Positions 1 to 9,435 of a stretch of 64,000 nucleotides of DNA are shown here, piece by piece. Below the pieces are notes generated by a model. It was not told the DNA's origin. It did not search any database and was given only the letters and a program-made list of their open reading frames with translations. Position numbers and translations under genes: made by a program. Positions within the stretch are counted from its first letter, which is position 1. Every line of letters starts with the position of its first letter. Origin of the DNA: Sphingobacteriia bacterium (GTDB lineage Bacteria; Bacteroidota; Bacteroidia; Chitinophagales; Chitinophagaceae); assembly GCA_004294135.1 (NCBI GenBank), contig RDZY01000017.1, forward strand, positions 1 through 64,000, given 5' to 3'.

Positions 1-68
1 TTATAGGGCTGGCCGTTCTTGGGACTTGGTTTAGATTTTTTTTGCTCTTTTACTGTCATTCTGGATAG

Positions 69-260
69 TTTTTTGACAAGCTATATCAGGACGAGTCAGG
101 TGGTCATATGAGCTATGTTTGGAAGCAGTTAAATGCAAGACTATTAAAATGGGTAAAATGGGAGAAAGGCTTAAGCGTAAATGCCTCCATAAAATGGTTG
201 CAACAAAAGTACAAAGCTAATCCTTCATTATTCCCCCATTGGGAAGTGGCATATCCATAA
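69..260 (+). pseudogene. C-terminal remnant of a group II intron reverse transcriptase/maturase
   Basis: Frame ending with TAA at 258-260 reads ...SYVWKQLNARLLKWVKWEKGLSVNASIKWLQQKYKANPSLFPHWEVAYP*, resembling group II intron maturase C-termini (LxxWVxxK...KWLxxxxKxxPxLFxHW). In-frame stop at 66-68; no upstream RT domain visible in the window. Confidence 0.75.
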
Positions 261-366
261 GTTATTATTAACTTGTGATTTATAAACAAGAAGAGCCGTG
301 TGATGGGAGACTATCAAGCACGGTTCCGCGAGAACGTAAGGGTGAAAATCCCTTGCTTGACTCGAT
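69..366 (+). mobile_element. 3' portion of a group II intron (maturase tail, domain V, domain VI), 5' truncated or extending beyond the window
   Basis: Domain V at 293-326: GAGCCGTG-TGATGG-GAGA-CTATCA-AG-CACGGTTC, a 34-nt hairpin with AGC triad and GNRA loop. Domain VI-like hairpin follows (CGAG...AAGGG...CCCTT...CTCG, about 329-364). Confidence 0.8.
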
Positions 367-428
367 TATATGCGATTTTTGCCGACCGCACAACCAACGA
401 CTGACATAGAAAAATTTAAAAGTTTTAT

Positions 429-459
429 GTTTCACTTTAGGGAAACTTTATTATCTTTG
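429..459 (+). promoter_or_regulatory. Putative promoter/operator of the toxin-antitoxin operon
   Basis: Inverted repeat GTTTC-8nt-GAAAC (429-446) followed by a Bacteroidota -7-like box TATCTTTG (452-459), 5 nt before the GTG start at 464. Confidence 0.5.
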
Positions 460-463
460 CCTC

Positions 464-811
464 GTGGACAAAAATCAGAAACTTAGAAAAATTGTATTTT
501 TCAAAAGCTATTTCCAGGACTTTTTTGACAAGCAATCAAAAAAGGTAAAAGCCAAAATTGTTTGGACTTTTGATTTAGTTGAAGACTTGCATAGAGTTCC
601 TGAAATTTACCTAAAACACCTTGAAAACACTGACGGGCTTTATGAAATTAGAGTTCAACAAGGCAGCGATATTTTCCGTATTTTCTGTTTTTTTGACCAA
701 GGACAATTAGTTGTGTTAGCCAACGGCTTCCAAAAGAAAACTCAAAAGACACCGAAGAATGAAATTGAATTAGCACTTAAAATAAAAGCAGAATATGAAA
801 GCAAAAAATAA
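464..811 (+). CDS. higB: Type II toxin-antitoxin toxin, RelE/HigB (phage Gp49-like) family
   Basis: 115 aa; VWTFDLVEDLHRVPEIYLKHLENTDGLYEIRVQQGSDIFRIFCFFDQGQLVVLANGFQKKTQKTP is typical of Gp49/HigB toxins; overlaps an XRE antitoxin by 17 nt. Confidence 0.88.
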   Translation: MDKNQKLRKIVFFKSYFQDFFDKQSKKVKAKIVWTFDLVEDLHRVPEIYLKHLENTDGLYEIRVQQGSDIFRIFCFFDQGQLVVLANGFQKKTQKTPKNEIELALKIKAEYESKK

Positions 812-1100
812 CAACTTGACAACTCTTGAAGAGTTTAAAGAAAAAAATTACGGCAGACGTGGGACAAAGGAGCGTGACGAACTTGAAGCAGGTTATGAGA
901 ATTTCAAAATGGGTGCGTTAATTCACGACACACGTTTAGAAATGGGAATGACACAACAACAACTTGCTGAAAAAGTAGGGACGACTAAATCATACATATC
1001 AAAAATTGAAAACAACATCAAAGAGGCTCGTATTTCGACACTTCAAAAAATTGTTGAACTTGGTTTTGGCGGACACTTAGAGTTATCAATTAAACTCTAA
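795..1100 (+). CDS. higA: XRE-family antitoxin (HigA-like)
   Basis: HTH: LIHDTRLEMGMTQQQLAEKVGTTKSYISKIENNIKEARISTLQKI; directly follows the HigB-like toxin. Confidence 0.88.
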   Translation: MKAKNNNLTTLEEFKEKNYGRRGTKERDELEAGYENFKMGALIHDTRLEMGMTQQQLAEKVGTTKSYISKIENNIKEARISTLQKIVELGFGGHLELSIKL

Positions 1101-1145
1101 CGGACGACTTGACCGAAGGAAGAATAACCGCATATAATAACTAAG

Positions 1146-1182
1146 ACTTCGTTGGGTGCGCAGCGCCTACAATGAAGTCTAA
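1146..1182. repeat. Imperfect palindrome, attC-like
   Basis: AGACTTCGTTGGGTGCGCAGCGCCTACAATGAAGTCT: arms AGACTTC/GAAGTCT plus TTG/CAA and GCGC/GCGC with mismatches, followed by GTTGAAC (fits GTTRRRY). Confidence 0.5.
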
Positions 1183-1429
1183 TGTTGAACGGAACCGGTA
1201 AATTATTGGGGTGATTGTTTATTATGGGGTTGTTGTTTTGCAACTTGTTACTTACCAACGAAAGAGTAGGATAGGATTTTGTTTTAATCATTTGTGTCAG
1301 CAGCGGATTAGGTATTTATCTACTCTTTTTTTTAGTAAAGCATATAGGTTCCCCTACCCACTATTTTATACAGCAGCAGCAAGTTGTTTTTTCAGTAAAT
1401 ATTTTTCAGGTGGTCCACAAAAGATACGA

Positions 1430-1978
1430 ATGACAACATACATTTCAATACTAAGAGGTATTAACGTAAGCGGACAAAAACTTATCAAAATGGACGCTTT
1501 ACGAAAGTCGTATGAAAATTTAGGTTTTCATAATATTACCACTTATGTACAAAGCGGAAATGTCATTTTTTCGGGTAACAATGTAAATCCTAATGAACTT
1601 GTACAAATAATAACAAGACAAATTGAAACAGACTTTGGATTTAAAGTTCCAATAATCGTTTTGACTATTAACAACTTGAAAAAAATAATTGACAGCAATC
1701 CATATTTAAAGGATAGTAACAAGGATACTACTTTTTTACACGTTACTTTTCTATCTTCAAAACCACAAAAAATTAACTTCACCGCAGTTGAAGAAAAGAA
1801 ATTAAGTGGAGAAGAAATATTTTTTACTGATGATGCTGTTTACTTGTATTGCCCAAATGGTTACGGAAAAACAAAATTGACCAACGGTTTTTTGGAAACA
1901 AAACTAAAAATTGGTGCGACTACCAGAAATTGGAAAACAACAAACGAACTTTTAAAAATAGCACAAGAAAAAATCTAA
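1430..1978 (+). CDS. DUF1697 domain protein
   Basis: MTTYISILRGINVSGQKLIKMDALRKSYENLGFHNITTYVQSGNVIFSG is the DUF1697 N-terminus. The ATG at 1430 is preferred over the extended ORF start at 1211. Confidence 0.85.
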   Translation: MTTYISILRGINVSGQKLIKMDALRKSYENLGFHNITTYVQSGNVIFSGNNVNPNELVQIITRQIETDFGFKVPIIVLTINNLKKIIDSNPYLKDSNKDTTFLHVTFLSSKPQKINFTAVEEKKLSGEEIFFTDDAVYLYCPNGYGKTKLTNGFLETKLKIGATTRNWKTTNELLKIAQEKI

Positions 1979-2314
1979 AAAATAAATAAAGAACTGATAG
2001 TAACAACAAGCTGCAAACGAACAACCACAAAAGCATTCACAGACAGCGTGGACAAACGTATTTCAACAAATAAAACAAATGACTGAATAAAAAAGGTTAT
2101 TTTTAAAAGAACCCAAAATTGGCTATTAAGAAAATAGCTACTACAAAGCCCACAATACAATATTTAGTAGTATAGCCTGAAGTAATAGATTATTTAGAAA
2201 ATTTATCTTTTGTTCACAATTCTGAATTAGTTTTAGTAGAATGTTCAGAAGAATTAAATTTTTTAAGAAGGGGGTTAATACAGAAATACCAAATCGTTTT
2301 GGCTACCCCCCAAT

Positions 2315-3124
2315 TTACATCCGCTTGCCCATAGGAAAAGTATAGCCCAAACTTAAGATCAGTTGGTATGATAGAAATGCTTCTTTTGCCTTTCCCTCAT
2401 ACACTTTTAAACCACTGTAGCGGGCATAATCTAGCTTTTGTGCAAACTCTAAATATATATGCTTATAAAATGTACCCCTTAATGCAGTTTCTGTGCCTAT
2501 ATTCCATCCGCCCAATTGAAATCCATCTTGATTGGCTTTGCCAAAAAACGTATTCTCTACGTGTGGAATAACGGGGCCTATTCCTGCCTTACCCAAAAAA
2601 TCTAATTTAAAATTCTCGCGCTTGCTTTCATACCATTTCCATCTTTTCACAATATTAAAAAGTAAAAAATTGGCGCCATTATTTAAGTAATAATTGAAGC
2701 CATTCGATTGGGCAAATAAAACACTGGTATCTACTGCTCTACCACCCAATATGCCCACCAATCTGGCTGTTTGTCCATCCGTAAGAATATGTTTGGTATG
2801 GTCGAAATTTATTTCAAATGCTAGCCCTTTCTTTTTATTGAAAAAATAGCCAATCCGATAGTTATACTGTGGTATGCTCAAGGGTATATTAAAAATACCT
2901 TGATCCCAACCCACATTATCGTGCGATGTAACATTCTTTAAGGTATAGTTATTGTTTAAAGAAGGTTGATTTACTCGAACATTCGAATTGGTATACCACT
3001 CTTTATTATATCCCCAAGAAAAATAAAATTCACCACGGCGTTCTTTCTTCTCGTTTTTTGATTGCGCATTTACTGCTAAAGGGCATAGTAATAATAATAA
3101 GGCGACTTTCTGTACAAGGCTCAT
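2315..3124 (-). CDS. Secreted/outer-membrane beta-barrel-like hypothetical protein
   Basis: Signal peptide MSLVQKVALLLLLCPLAVNAQ with internal start at 3124; aromatic-rich beta-strand pattern ending LSLGYTFPMGKRM. Confidence 0.6.
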   Translation of the reverse strand: MSLVQKVALLLLLCPLAVNAQSKNEKKERRGEFYFSWGYNKEWYTNSNVRVNQPSLNNNYTLKNVTSHDNVGWDQGIFNIPLSIPQYNYRIGYFFNKKKGLAFEINFDHTKHILTDGQTARLVGILGGRAVDTSVLFAQSNGFNYYLNNGANFLLFNIVKRWKWYESKRENFKLDFLGKAGIGPVIPHVENTFFGKANQDGFQLGGWNIGTETALRGTFYKHIYLEFAQKLDYARYSGLKVYEGKAKEAFLSYQLILSLGYTFPMGKRM

Positions 3125-3141
3125 AGGGCAAATGTCGGCAA

Positions 3142-5856
3142 TTATTCTAAAATAGGACTCAACCAACGTTCTGCAGTGGGCAAATCCATTCCTTTTCTTT
3201 TTGCATAATCTTCTAGCTGATCGCGCTGTATTTTTCCAATACCAAAATACTGGCTCTGTGGATGCGAAAAATACCATCCACAAACCGATGCTGCTGGATA
3301 CATTGCTAGGCTTTCTGTGAGTGATATTCCTGCATTTTGTTCTGCGTTCAACAGTGCAAATAATTTGTATTTCTCCGTATGATCGGGGCAGGCTGGATAA
3401 CCAGGGGCAGGCCTGATACCCATATATTGTTCTTTTATTAATGCTTCGCTGCTGAGGTTTTCATTGCTATCATAACCCCAAAATTCTTTTCTGGTATGTA
3501 AGTGTAACGCTTCTGCAAAAGCTTCGGCAAAACGATCTGCCAATGCTTGCAACATAATTTTATTGTAATCGTCTAATGCTTCTTCAAACTTTTTCAAGTG
3601 TGGCTCAATACCATGAATACTTACAGCGAATGCACCCAAATAATCTTTAGCATCATTGGTTGAATTTGCTGGCTTTATAAAATCAGCCAAAGATAAATTG
3701 GGCTGGCCGGGTGCTTTTTTAATTTGTTGGCGATGAAATGAAATTACGGTTGTTTCATTGGCCACTTTCACATTTATATCATCTCCATCACTTGCTGCTT
3801 CCCAGAAGCCGATTACTCCTTTTGCATTCAACCATTTTTCTGCTATTATTTTATCGAGTAAGGCGTTGGCATCATGGTATAGTTTAGTGGCTTCTTCACC
3901 TACTACAGCGTCGGTGAGAATGGCTGGAAAATTGCCATGCATCTCCCAGGTAATAAAGAAAGGCTTCCAATCAATCAACTGGCGGAGCTCATTTAAGTCG
4001 TACTGATCAAATATTTTTATTCCAGTAAAACTCGGTTGAATGGGTTGGTATTGATCCCAGTCAACTTTCACTTTATTTTGTAAGGCTTCTGCATAAGGCA
4101 GGTATTGCTTCACTACTTTTTTGTTATCGAAATCTGTTTTTAACTTAACGTATTCGGTACTCAACTCAGCTAAAAAAGGAGTTTTCAATTCTTTGTTAAG
4201 CAGAGATCCAGCTACTGTAACACTGCGTGATGCATCAAGAACGTGAACCACGCCGAGTTCGTATTCAGGCGCAATCTTAACGGCAGTATGCATTCTAGAA
4301 GTGGTAGCACCGCCAATTAATAAAGGCTGTTTCATATTGCGGCGCTTCATTTCTTTGGCTATATGAACCATTTCATCTAGTGAAGGCGTAATCAATCCAC
4401 TCAACCCAATAATATCTGCTTTTTCTCTTACTGCCGCTTCTAAAATTTTATCGGCAGGCACCATCACCCCAAGGTCTACAATATCATAACCATTACAACC
4501 CAATACCACACCTACAATATTTTTACCAATATCATGTACATCACCTTTTACGGTGGCTAATAATATTTTAGCAGCACCAGCAGTCTCTTCGTTGGTAGTG
4601 CCAGCGGCAATATGGGCGTTCCTGCGGTCTTCTTTTTCCTGTTCAATATAAGGGGTAAGAATGGCCACACTTTTTTTCATAACGCGTGCACTTTTCACCA
4701 CCTGTGGTAAAAACATTTTTCCTGCTCCAAATAAATCACCTACGATATTCATGCCATCCATTAAAGGACCTTCAATAACATCTAAGGGACGGGGATATTT
4801 TTGTCTCGCTTCTTCCGTGTCTTCATCAATATAATCGGTAATGCCGTTGATTAAAGAATGCGCTAATCTTTTTTCTACAGGCTCGGTTCTCCATACCTCA
4901 TTTTTAATTTCAACTTTACCTTTTGCTTTAACCCTTTCGGCGTGTACAATTAATTTTTCTGTGGCTTCATTGTTGTCGTTGTTTTTATTCAACAGCACAT
5001 CTTCACAGAGTTGGCGCAGAGTGGGTTCAATTTCATCGTACACTACAAGCTGACCGGCATTTACAATACCCATGTCCATACCCGCTTTAATGGCGTGAAA
5101 TAGAAACACAGCGTGAATTGCTTCGCGAACGTGGTCGTTACCACGGAAAGAGAAAGATACATTCGATACACCACCGCTTACTTTAGCTAGGGGCATAAGC
5201 CGCTTAATTTCTTGTGTAGCTTGTATAAAATCTACCGCATAATTATTGTGTTCTTCAATACCAGTAGCTACTGCAAAAATATTGGGATCGAAGATGATGT
5301 CCTGGGGATCGAATCCAACCTGTTCAACCAGTATTTTATAAGCACGGGCACAGATTTCGATTTTTCTTTCTTTGGTATCAGCTTGTCCCACTTCATCAAA
5401 TGCCATTACAATTACTGCTGCACCGTAAGCCCTGCAAATATGCGCTTGTTCAATAAATTTGGCTTCTCCTTCTTTCATGGAGATAGAGTTCACAATACAT
5501 TTGCCTTGCACACATTTTAAGCCTGCTTCAATAATTTCAAATTTAGAGCTGTCGATCATGATGGGGATGCGTGCAATATCGGGCTCACTTTGTACTAAAT
5601 TTAGAAAAGTGGTCATGGCACTTACCCCTTCTAAAAGTGCATCATCCATATTTACATCCAGCACCTGCGCACCGCTTTCTACTTGTTGGCGTGCAACAGA
5701 AAGAGCTTCTTCATACTTATTTTCTTTAATGAGACGGGCAAATTTTTTAGAACCAGTTACATTGGTTCGCTCGCCTACGTTTACAAAATTTGTTTCGGGG
5801 CGTATGATAAGTGGTTCAAGACCAGCTAGGCGTAAATATGGTTTGATGCTGTTCAT
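3142..5856 (-). CDS. metH: Methionine synthase, pterin-binding, cobalamin-binding and activation domains
   Basis: B12 motif [29 protein letters not shown]; pterin-binding [16 protein letters not shown]; activation domain [15 protein letters not shown]. Confidence 0.96.
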   Translation of the reverse strand: MNSIKPYLRLAGLEPLIIRPETNFVNVGERTNVTGSKKFARLIKENKYEEALSVARQQVESGAQVLDVNMDDALLEGVSAMTTFLNLVQSEPDIARIPIMIDSSKFEIIEAGLKCVQGKCIVNSISMKEGEAKFIEQAHICRAYGAAVIVMAFDEVGQADTKERKIEICARAYKILVEQVGFDPQDIIFDPNIFAVATGIEEHNNYAVDFIQATQEIKRLMPLAKVSGGVSNVSFSFRGNDHVREAIHAVFLFHAIKAGMDMGIVNAGQLVVYDEIEPTLRQLCEDVLLNKNNDNNEATEKLIVHAERVKAKGKVEIKNEVWRTEPVEKRLAHSLINGITDYIDEDTEEARQKYPRPLDVIEGPLMDGMNIVGDLFGAGKMFLPQVVKSARVMKKSVAILTPYIEQEKEDRRNAHIAAGTTNEETAGAAKILLATVKGDVHDIGKNIVGVVLGCNGYDIVDLGVMVPADKILEAAVREKADIIGLSGLITPSLDEMVHIAKEMKRRNMKQPLLIGGATTSRMHTAVKIAPEYELGVVHVLDASRSVTVAGSLLNKELKTPFLAELSTEYVKLKTDFDNKKVVKQYLPYAEALQNKVKVDWDQYQPIQPSFTGIKIFDQYDLNELRQLIDWKPFFITWEMHGNFPAILTDAVVGEEATKLYHDANALLDKIIAEKWLNAKGVIGFWEAASDGDDINVKVANETTVISFHRQQIKKAPGQPNLSLADFIKPANSTNDAKDYLGAFAVSIHGIEPHLKKFEEALDDYNKIMLQALADRFAEAFAEALHLHTRKEFWGYDSNENLSSEALIKEQYMGIRPAPGYPACPDHTEKYKLFALLNAEQNAGISLTESLAMYPAASVCGWYFSHPQSQYFGIGKIQRDQLEDYAKRKGMDLPTAERWLSPILE

Positions 5857-5859
5857 TTT

Positions 5860-6873
5860 CTAGATCGTTGTTTCAACTATAGGTAATGGTCTGGGTAAAA
5901 TTTTTCTTACATTATCTGCAATATGTTTAATATGGTCGGGTGTAGTGCCACAGCAGCCGCCCACAATATTTACAAAACCTTGTTGAGCCCACTCTTCAAT
6001 AAAATGTGCGGTTTCATGTGGTTGTTCATCGTATTCGCCCATGGCATTGGGTAAGCCCGCATTGGGATAGGCAGAAGTATAGCAGGAAGCAATTTGAGAT
6101 AATTCTTCAATATGGCTTCTCATATCGGCTGCTCCTAAAGCGCAGTTAAGCCCCACACTTAGGGGATTGGCGTGCATTACAGAGGTGTAAAAAGCTTCCA
6201 GTGTTTGTCCGCTTAAAGTTCTTCCAGAAGCATCGGTGATGGTGCCGCTGATCATCACGGGCAGTTCGGGAATTCCCTTGTCTCTAAAATACTTTTTAAC
6301 GGCATAGATGGCACCTTTTGCATTCAGGGTATCAAAGATGGTTTCAATTAAAATCACATCAACACCGCCATCTACCAATCCGCTTATTTGTTCGTAATAG
6401 GCACTGGCAACTTCATCAAAACTGACTGCTCTAAAACCTGGATTGTTTACATCGGGAGATAGGCTAAGGGTTTTGTTTAATGGGCCAATGGCACCTGCAA
6501 CAAATTTGGGTGAAGTACCAGGGTTTTCTGCTGTATATTCAGCCACTGCATTTTTAGCACAATGGGCAGCAGCAATATTCAGTTCATAGGCCAGCGATTG
6601 CATGTCGTAGTCGGCCATGGCAATTACCGTACTACTAAAAGTATTGGTCTCAATAATATCGGCACCAGCAGCTAGGTATTGCTTGTGAATATTTTTAATA
6701 ATATCGGGTTGGGTAATACAGAGCAGGTCGTTATTGCCTTTTACATCGCAATGCCAGTCTTTAAAACGTTCGCCACGATAGTCTGCTTCCTCTAAGCTAT
6801 GACGCTGAATCATGGTGCCCATGGCGCCATCAATAATTAAAATTCTCTTTGCTAATTCTTCTTTAATCTGCAT
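5860..6873 (-). CDS. metH: Methionine synthase, homocysteine-binding domain (separate ORF)
   Basis: [23 protein letters not shown]...; Zn ligand motifs GLNCALGA and [11 protein letters not shown]; immediately upstream of and in frame with the second ORF. Confidence 0.94.
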   Translation of the reverse strand: MQIKEELAKRILIIDGAMGTMIQRHSLEEADYRGERFKDWHCDVKGNNDLLCITQPDIIKNIHKQYLAAGADIIETNTFSSTVIAMADYDMQSLAYELNIAAAHCAKNAVAEYTAENPGTSPKFVAGAIGPLNKTLSLSPDVNNPGFRAVSFDEVASAYYEQISGLVDGGVDVILIETIFDTLNAKGAIYAVKKYFRDKGIPELPVMISGTITDASGRTLSGQTLEAFYTSVMHANPLSVGLNCALGAADMRSHIEELSQIASCYTSAYPNAGLPNAMGEYDEQPHETAHFIEEWAQQGFVNIVGGCCGTTPDHIKHIADNVRKILPRPLPIVETTI

Positions 6874-7039
6874 ACGTTTGGTTCAAACACCTTTTAAATG
6901 GTAGTTTAATACACCAATAAACGCCAGAATGAGTGGGGAGTTCACTTCAAAACGTTTATTAGTTCGATCAGTTCCGCATTTTACAACGGAAAATTCAGGC
7001 TGAACAATAAACAAATCCACCTGAATAAGTGCAAAGATA
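6874..7039 (-). promoter_or_regulatory. Structured 5' leader of metH with putative promoter
   Basis: Minus-strand TATCTTTG -7-like box (7032-7039); several complementary segments (see finding). Confidence 0.5.
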
Positions 7040-7080
7040 AGTCCATATTGGTTAATAACAAAATATGGATTAATTCAAAA

Positions 7081-7812
7081 CTAAAACCGGTATCCAAAAG
7101 CAACACCAATAAAGCTAAAGCTACCTGTATACCGCATGGTTGCTTTTTGTGTTTGGCCTAATACATAATCAGTCATTTCAATGTTATGAAGTGTAACGCT
7201 ATTGGTGCTGACGCTTTGAGAGTAAGAAAAGAAAGCGGTGGTATATACTCTATTATTCCATTCAGTTCGGGAACCAATTGTACCATTGAGTGATAAATAA
7301 ATTGGCTTATTGATTTTATATGACTGTTTATTTTCAAATATAGTATCTCCATTTGTGTTTACGTACAACCCTCCATCATAACCAATTGCATCTGGACTGA
7401 AAGTAAAACTTATGCCTGGTCCTGCATTGCAATACAATGAAAACTTGTTGTTACTCGTTTTAACTATCTCTTTCTGATATAGAAAAGCAAATTGTAAGAA
7501 AGCACTTCCAACAGAAAAACCGTAAATGCCATCGGAAGGGAATCGAGCAGAATTACCAATTTTGAAATGATTAAATTCAAGTATATATTTTGTAGTTTCA
7601 TTTTTATTATACGTCAGTCTTGCGCCAATTGATGGTCTCGAGTTAGGTATTTTACTTATTCTACCCCAAGGATCATTTACTTTGAAAAATGTTTTCACAA
7701 AGCCAATTCTAGGTTCGATGCTGAACTTATGCTTAAATATTTGAAGATCCTGTGATAGTGCATTTTGGCAAAATAGTAGTGTGACTAAGTAGATTGAATT
7801 TATTTTGATCAT
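7081..7812 (-). CDS. Outer-membrane beta-barrel-like hypothetical protein
   Basis: Signal peptide MIKINSIYLVTLLFCQNALSQ with internal start at 7812; terminal FIGVAFGYRF is barrel-like. Confidence 0.6.
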   Translation of the reverse strand: MIKINSIYLVTLLFCQNALSQDLQIFKHKFSIEPRIGFVKTFFKVNDPWGRISKIPNSRPSIGARLTYNKNETTKYILEFNHFKIGNSARFPSDGIYGFSVGSAFLQFAFLYQKEIVKTSNNKFSLYCNAGPGISFTFSPDAIGYDGGLYVNTNGDTIFENKQSYKINKPIYLSLNGTIGSRTEWNNRVYTTAFFSYSQSVSTNSVTLHNIEMTDYVLGQTQKATMRYTGSFSFIGVAFGYRF

Positions 7813-7869
7813 AGGATATATTTGAAATAATAGGAGCTGCTTATTAGCAGGCACCTATCTCAAAATCAG

Positions 7870-9021
7870 TTAATTATGTTTGATAAGTCTAAAAAAATTA
7901 TTATTCCTATCTTTTCCACTGAATTCTGATACAAGCTTTTTAAATGAATAATTTTTTGAAAATTTTACCGATGGCTTATTTTTACCACTGCCAACTTTTA
8001 TTCCTATTTGTAATGTGTGCTCATCAAGTATTCTTTCTTTACTTCTAGCTCCTGATTCGCAGATATTATTAACTTTAAATGTGATATCAGTGAAAATGTC
8101 ATTATAATATTTTGTTTTATATACGCCCTCTGCTTTTAAACATAATTGATCTGCTTTTACATTCCACCAAATTCCGAATGTTCTTGTCTGCCTTCTTATT
8201 TTTACACCGATAGATGAATAAAATCCAAGATTTTGTGCCCATGCTGTTGCGGTAAACCTCCTACGGTTATCAATAGATTGATGGCAATCCTGAAGTTGTC
8301 CAAAAATATTAATTCCTAGAATACCATTCTCATTACATGGGATTGGCTTGTTTGACTCTGCGGAATTAAAAAAAAATTCATCTCGATTTAGCAAATATAT
8401 ATCTGGTAAAACCTCTATCAGTTCACTAAAGTCTAAATTATCGTTTGTATTTCTACCATCTAAAGTATTATCAAAACCTTGTGTATCAAATACATCCTCG
8501 AAATAACTCTGACTCTTCAACTCATAAGAAAATACACCTTTTTCTGTTATTCGTATCACATAATCCTGTATCATGACCTCCCTGTGATCATTTAATAAGA
8601 TTTCCATGAACGGATCTTGAATTAAATAGTCATCATAAAATAACTCTTCCGTCACGGGTGTGTAATCATTTTCTGAATTTGATTCTAGGCCTAAATATTT
8701 ATTTTGTAGATCGGATTTAGTTAGTGCTTTATTTAATCTAAGTATAGTTTCTTTATCTTCTAACTTTATTTCACTAAGTCCTTTAAAATTTGGAATCAAT
8801 TTTATTCTTTCTGAAAATTTTTCTACACCCTCTGATTTGAATATTTTAATTGCTTTATCGAAAGCTTCTGAATTCTCAAATGCAATTATACCGTTTTTAA
8901 CTACAAACAAGTCATCACTTGATTGATTACTACTGGCTTTAAAGCTATTTTTTTTAGTACATCCTAATAATAGAACTCCTAAGGATAAAAAAAAGGAAAT
9001 ACTTTTTGAGGCGGTTAACAA
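7870..9021 (-). CDS. Hypothetical lipoprotein
   Basis: Lipobox-type N-terminus MLTASKSISFFLSLGVLLLGCTKK; no recognised domain; start codon TTG. Confidence 0.55.
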   Translation of the reverse strand: MLTASKSISFFLSLGVLLLGCTKKNSFKASSNQSSDDLFVVKNGIIAFENSEAFDKAIKIFKSEGVEKFSERIKLIPNFKGLSEIKLEDKETILRLNKALTKSDLQNKYLGLESNSENDYTPVTEELFYDDYLIQDPFMEILLNDHREVMIQDYVIRITEKGVFSYELKSQSYFEDVFDTQGFDNTLDGRNTNDNLDFSELIEVLPDIYLLNRDEFFFNSAESNKPIPCNENGILGINIFGQLQDCHQSIDNRRRFTATAWAQNLGFYSSIGVKIRRQTRTFGIWWNVKADQLCLKAEGVYKTKYYNDIFTDITFKVNNICESGARSKERILDEHTLQIGIKVGSGKNKPSVKFSKNYSFKKLVSEFSGKDRNNNFFRLIKHN

Positions 9022-9120
9022 ATTGTAAATGATTTTTCATATTTTTTACAAAGGAAGTGTTGTTGCGTGTAGTAAGGCTGCACATTTGTAAAAAAAATGT
9101 CAAAGATTTTGAAACCTGAT

Positions 9121-9345
9121 TTACTGGAAACCTATTATGAAATCACCATTTCGCTCATAACAATATGAACATGAAATTCGGCTAAAATAAATTGGCGCAC
9201 CGCACGATCTCATTACACTTATAAATTCCTTAGCAGTTCTTTCACAAATACCTAACTTTTCTCCCAACTCTTTAGCGTTTCCAGTTGCTCTTTTTTTTAT
9301 GAGCAAATCTATTTTTTGTAATCTAGCTATGAAAAATTTTGGCAT
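9121..9345 (-). CDS. Small HTH-type DNA-binding protein
   Basis: RLQKIDLLIKKRATGNAKELGEKLGICERTAKEFISVMRSCGAPI resembles an HTH. Confidence 0.5.
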   Translation of the reverse strand: MPKFFIARLQKIDLLIKKRATGNAKELGEKLGICERTAKEFISVMRSCGAPIYFSRISCSYCYERNGDFIIGFQ

Positions 9346-9435
9346 GATATATAGATTTGCATAATTAAGAGCTTTGACAATAGATCAAGTAATGAACTTG
9401 TTTTAATGCCGTTTAATTCCTAAATATACAAATTA

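Noticed and set aside
1211-1429. N-terminal extension of the DUF1697 ORF
   Set aside because: Extension reads as non-protein-like sequence; family homology begins at the ATG at 1430.
3125-3283. N-terminal extension of the minus-strand ORF 2315..3283 overlapping metH
   Set aside because: A good signal peptide starts at 3124; the extension is antisense-like noise from the metH end.
5459-5863. 134-aa plus-strand ORF inside metH, and similar antisense ORFs (e.g. 25027..25503, 54767..55144, 47483..47857)
   Set aside because: Antisense to strongly supported conserved genes, with no recognisable domain.
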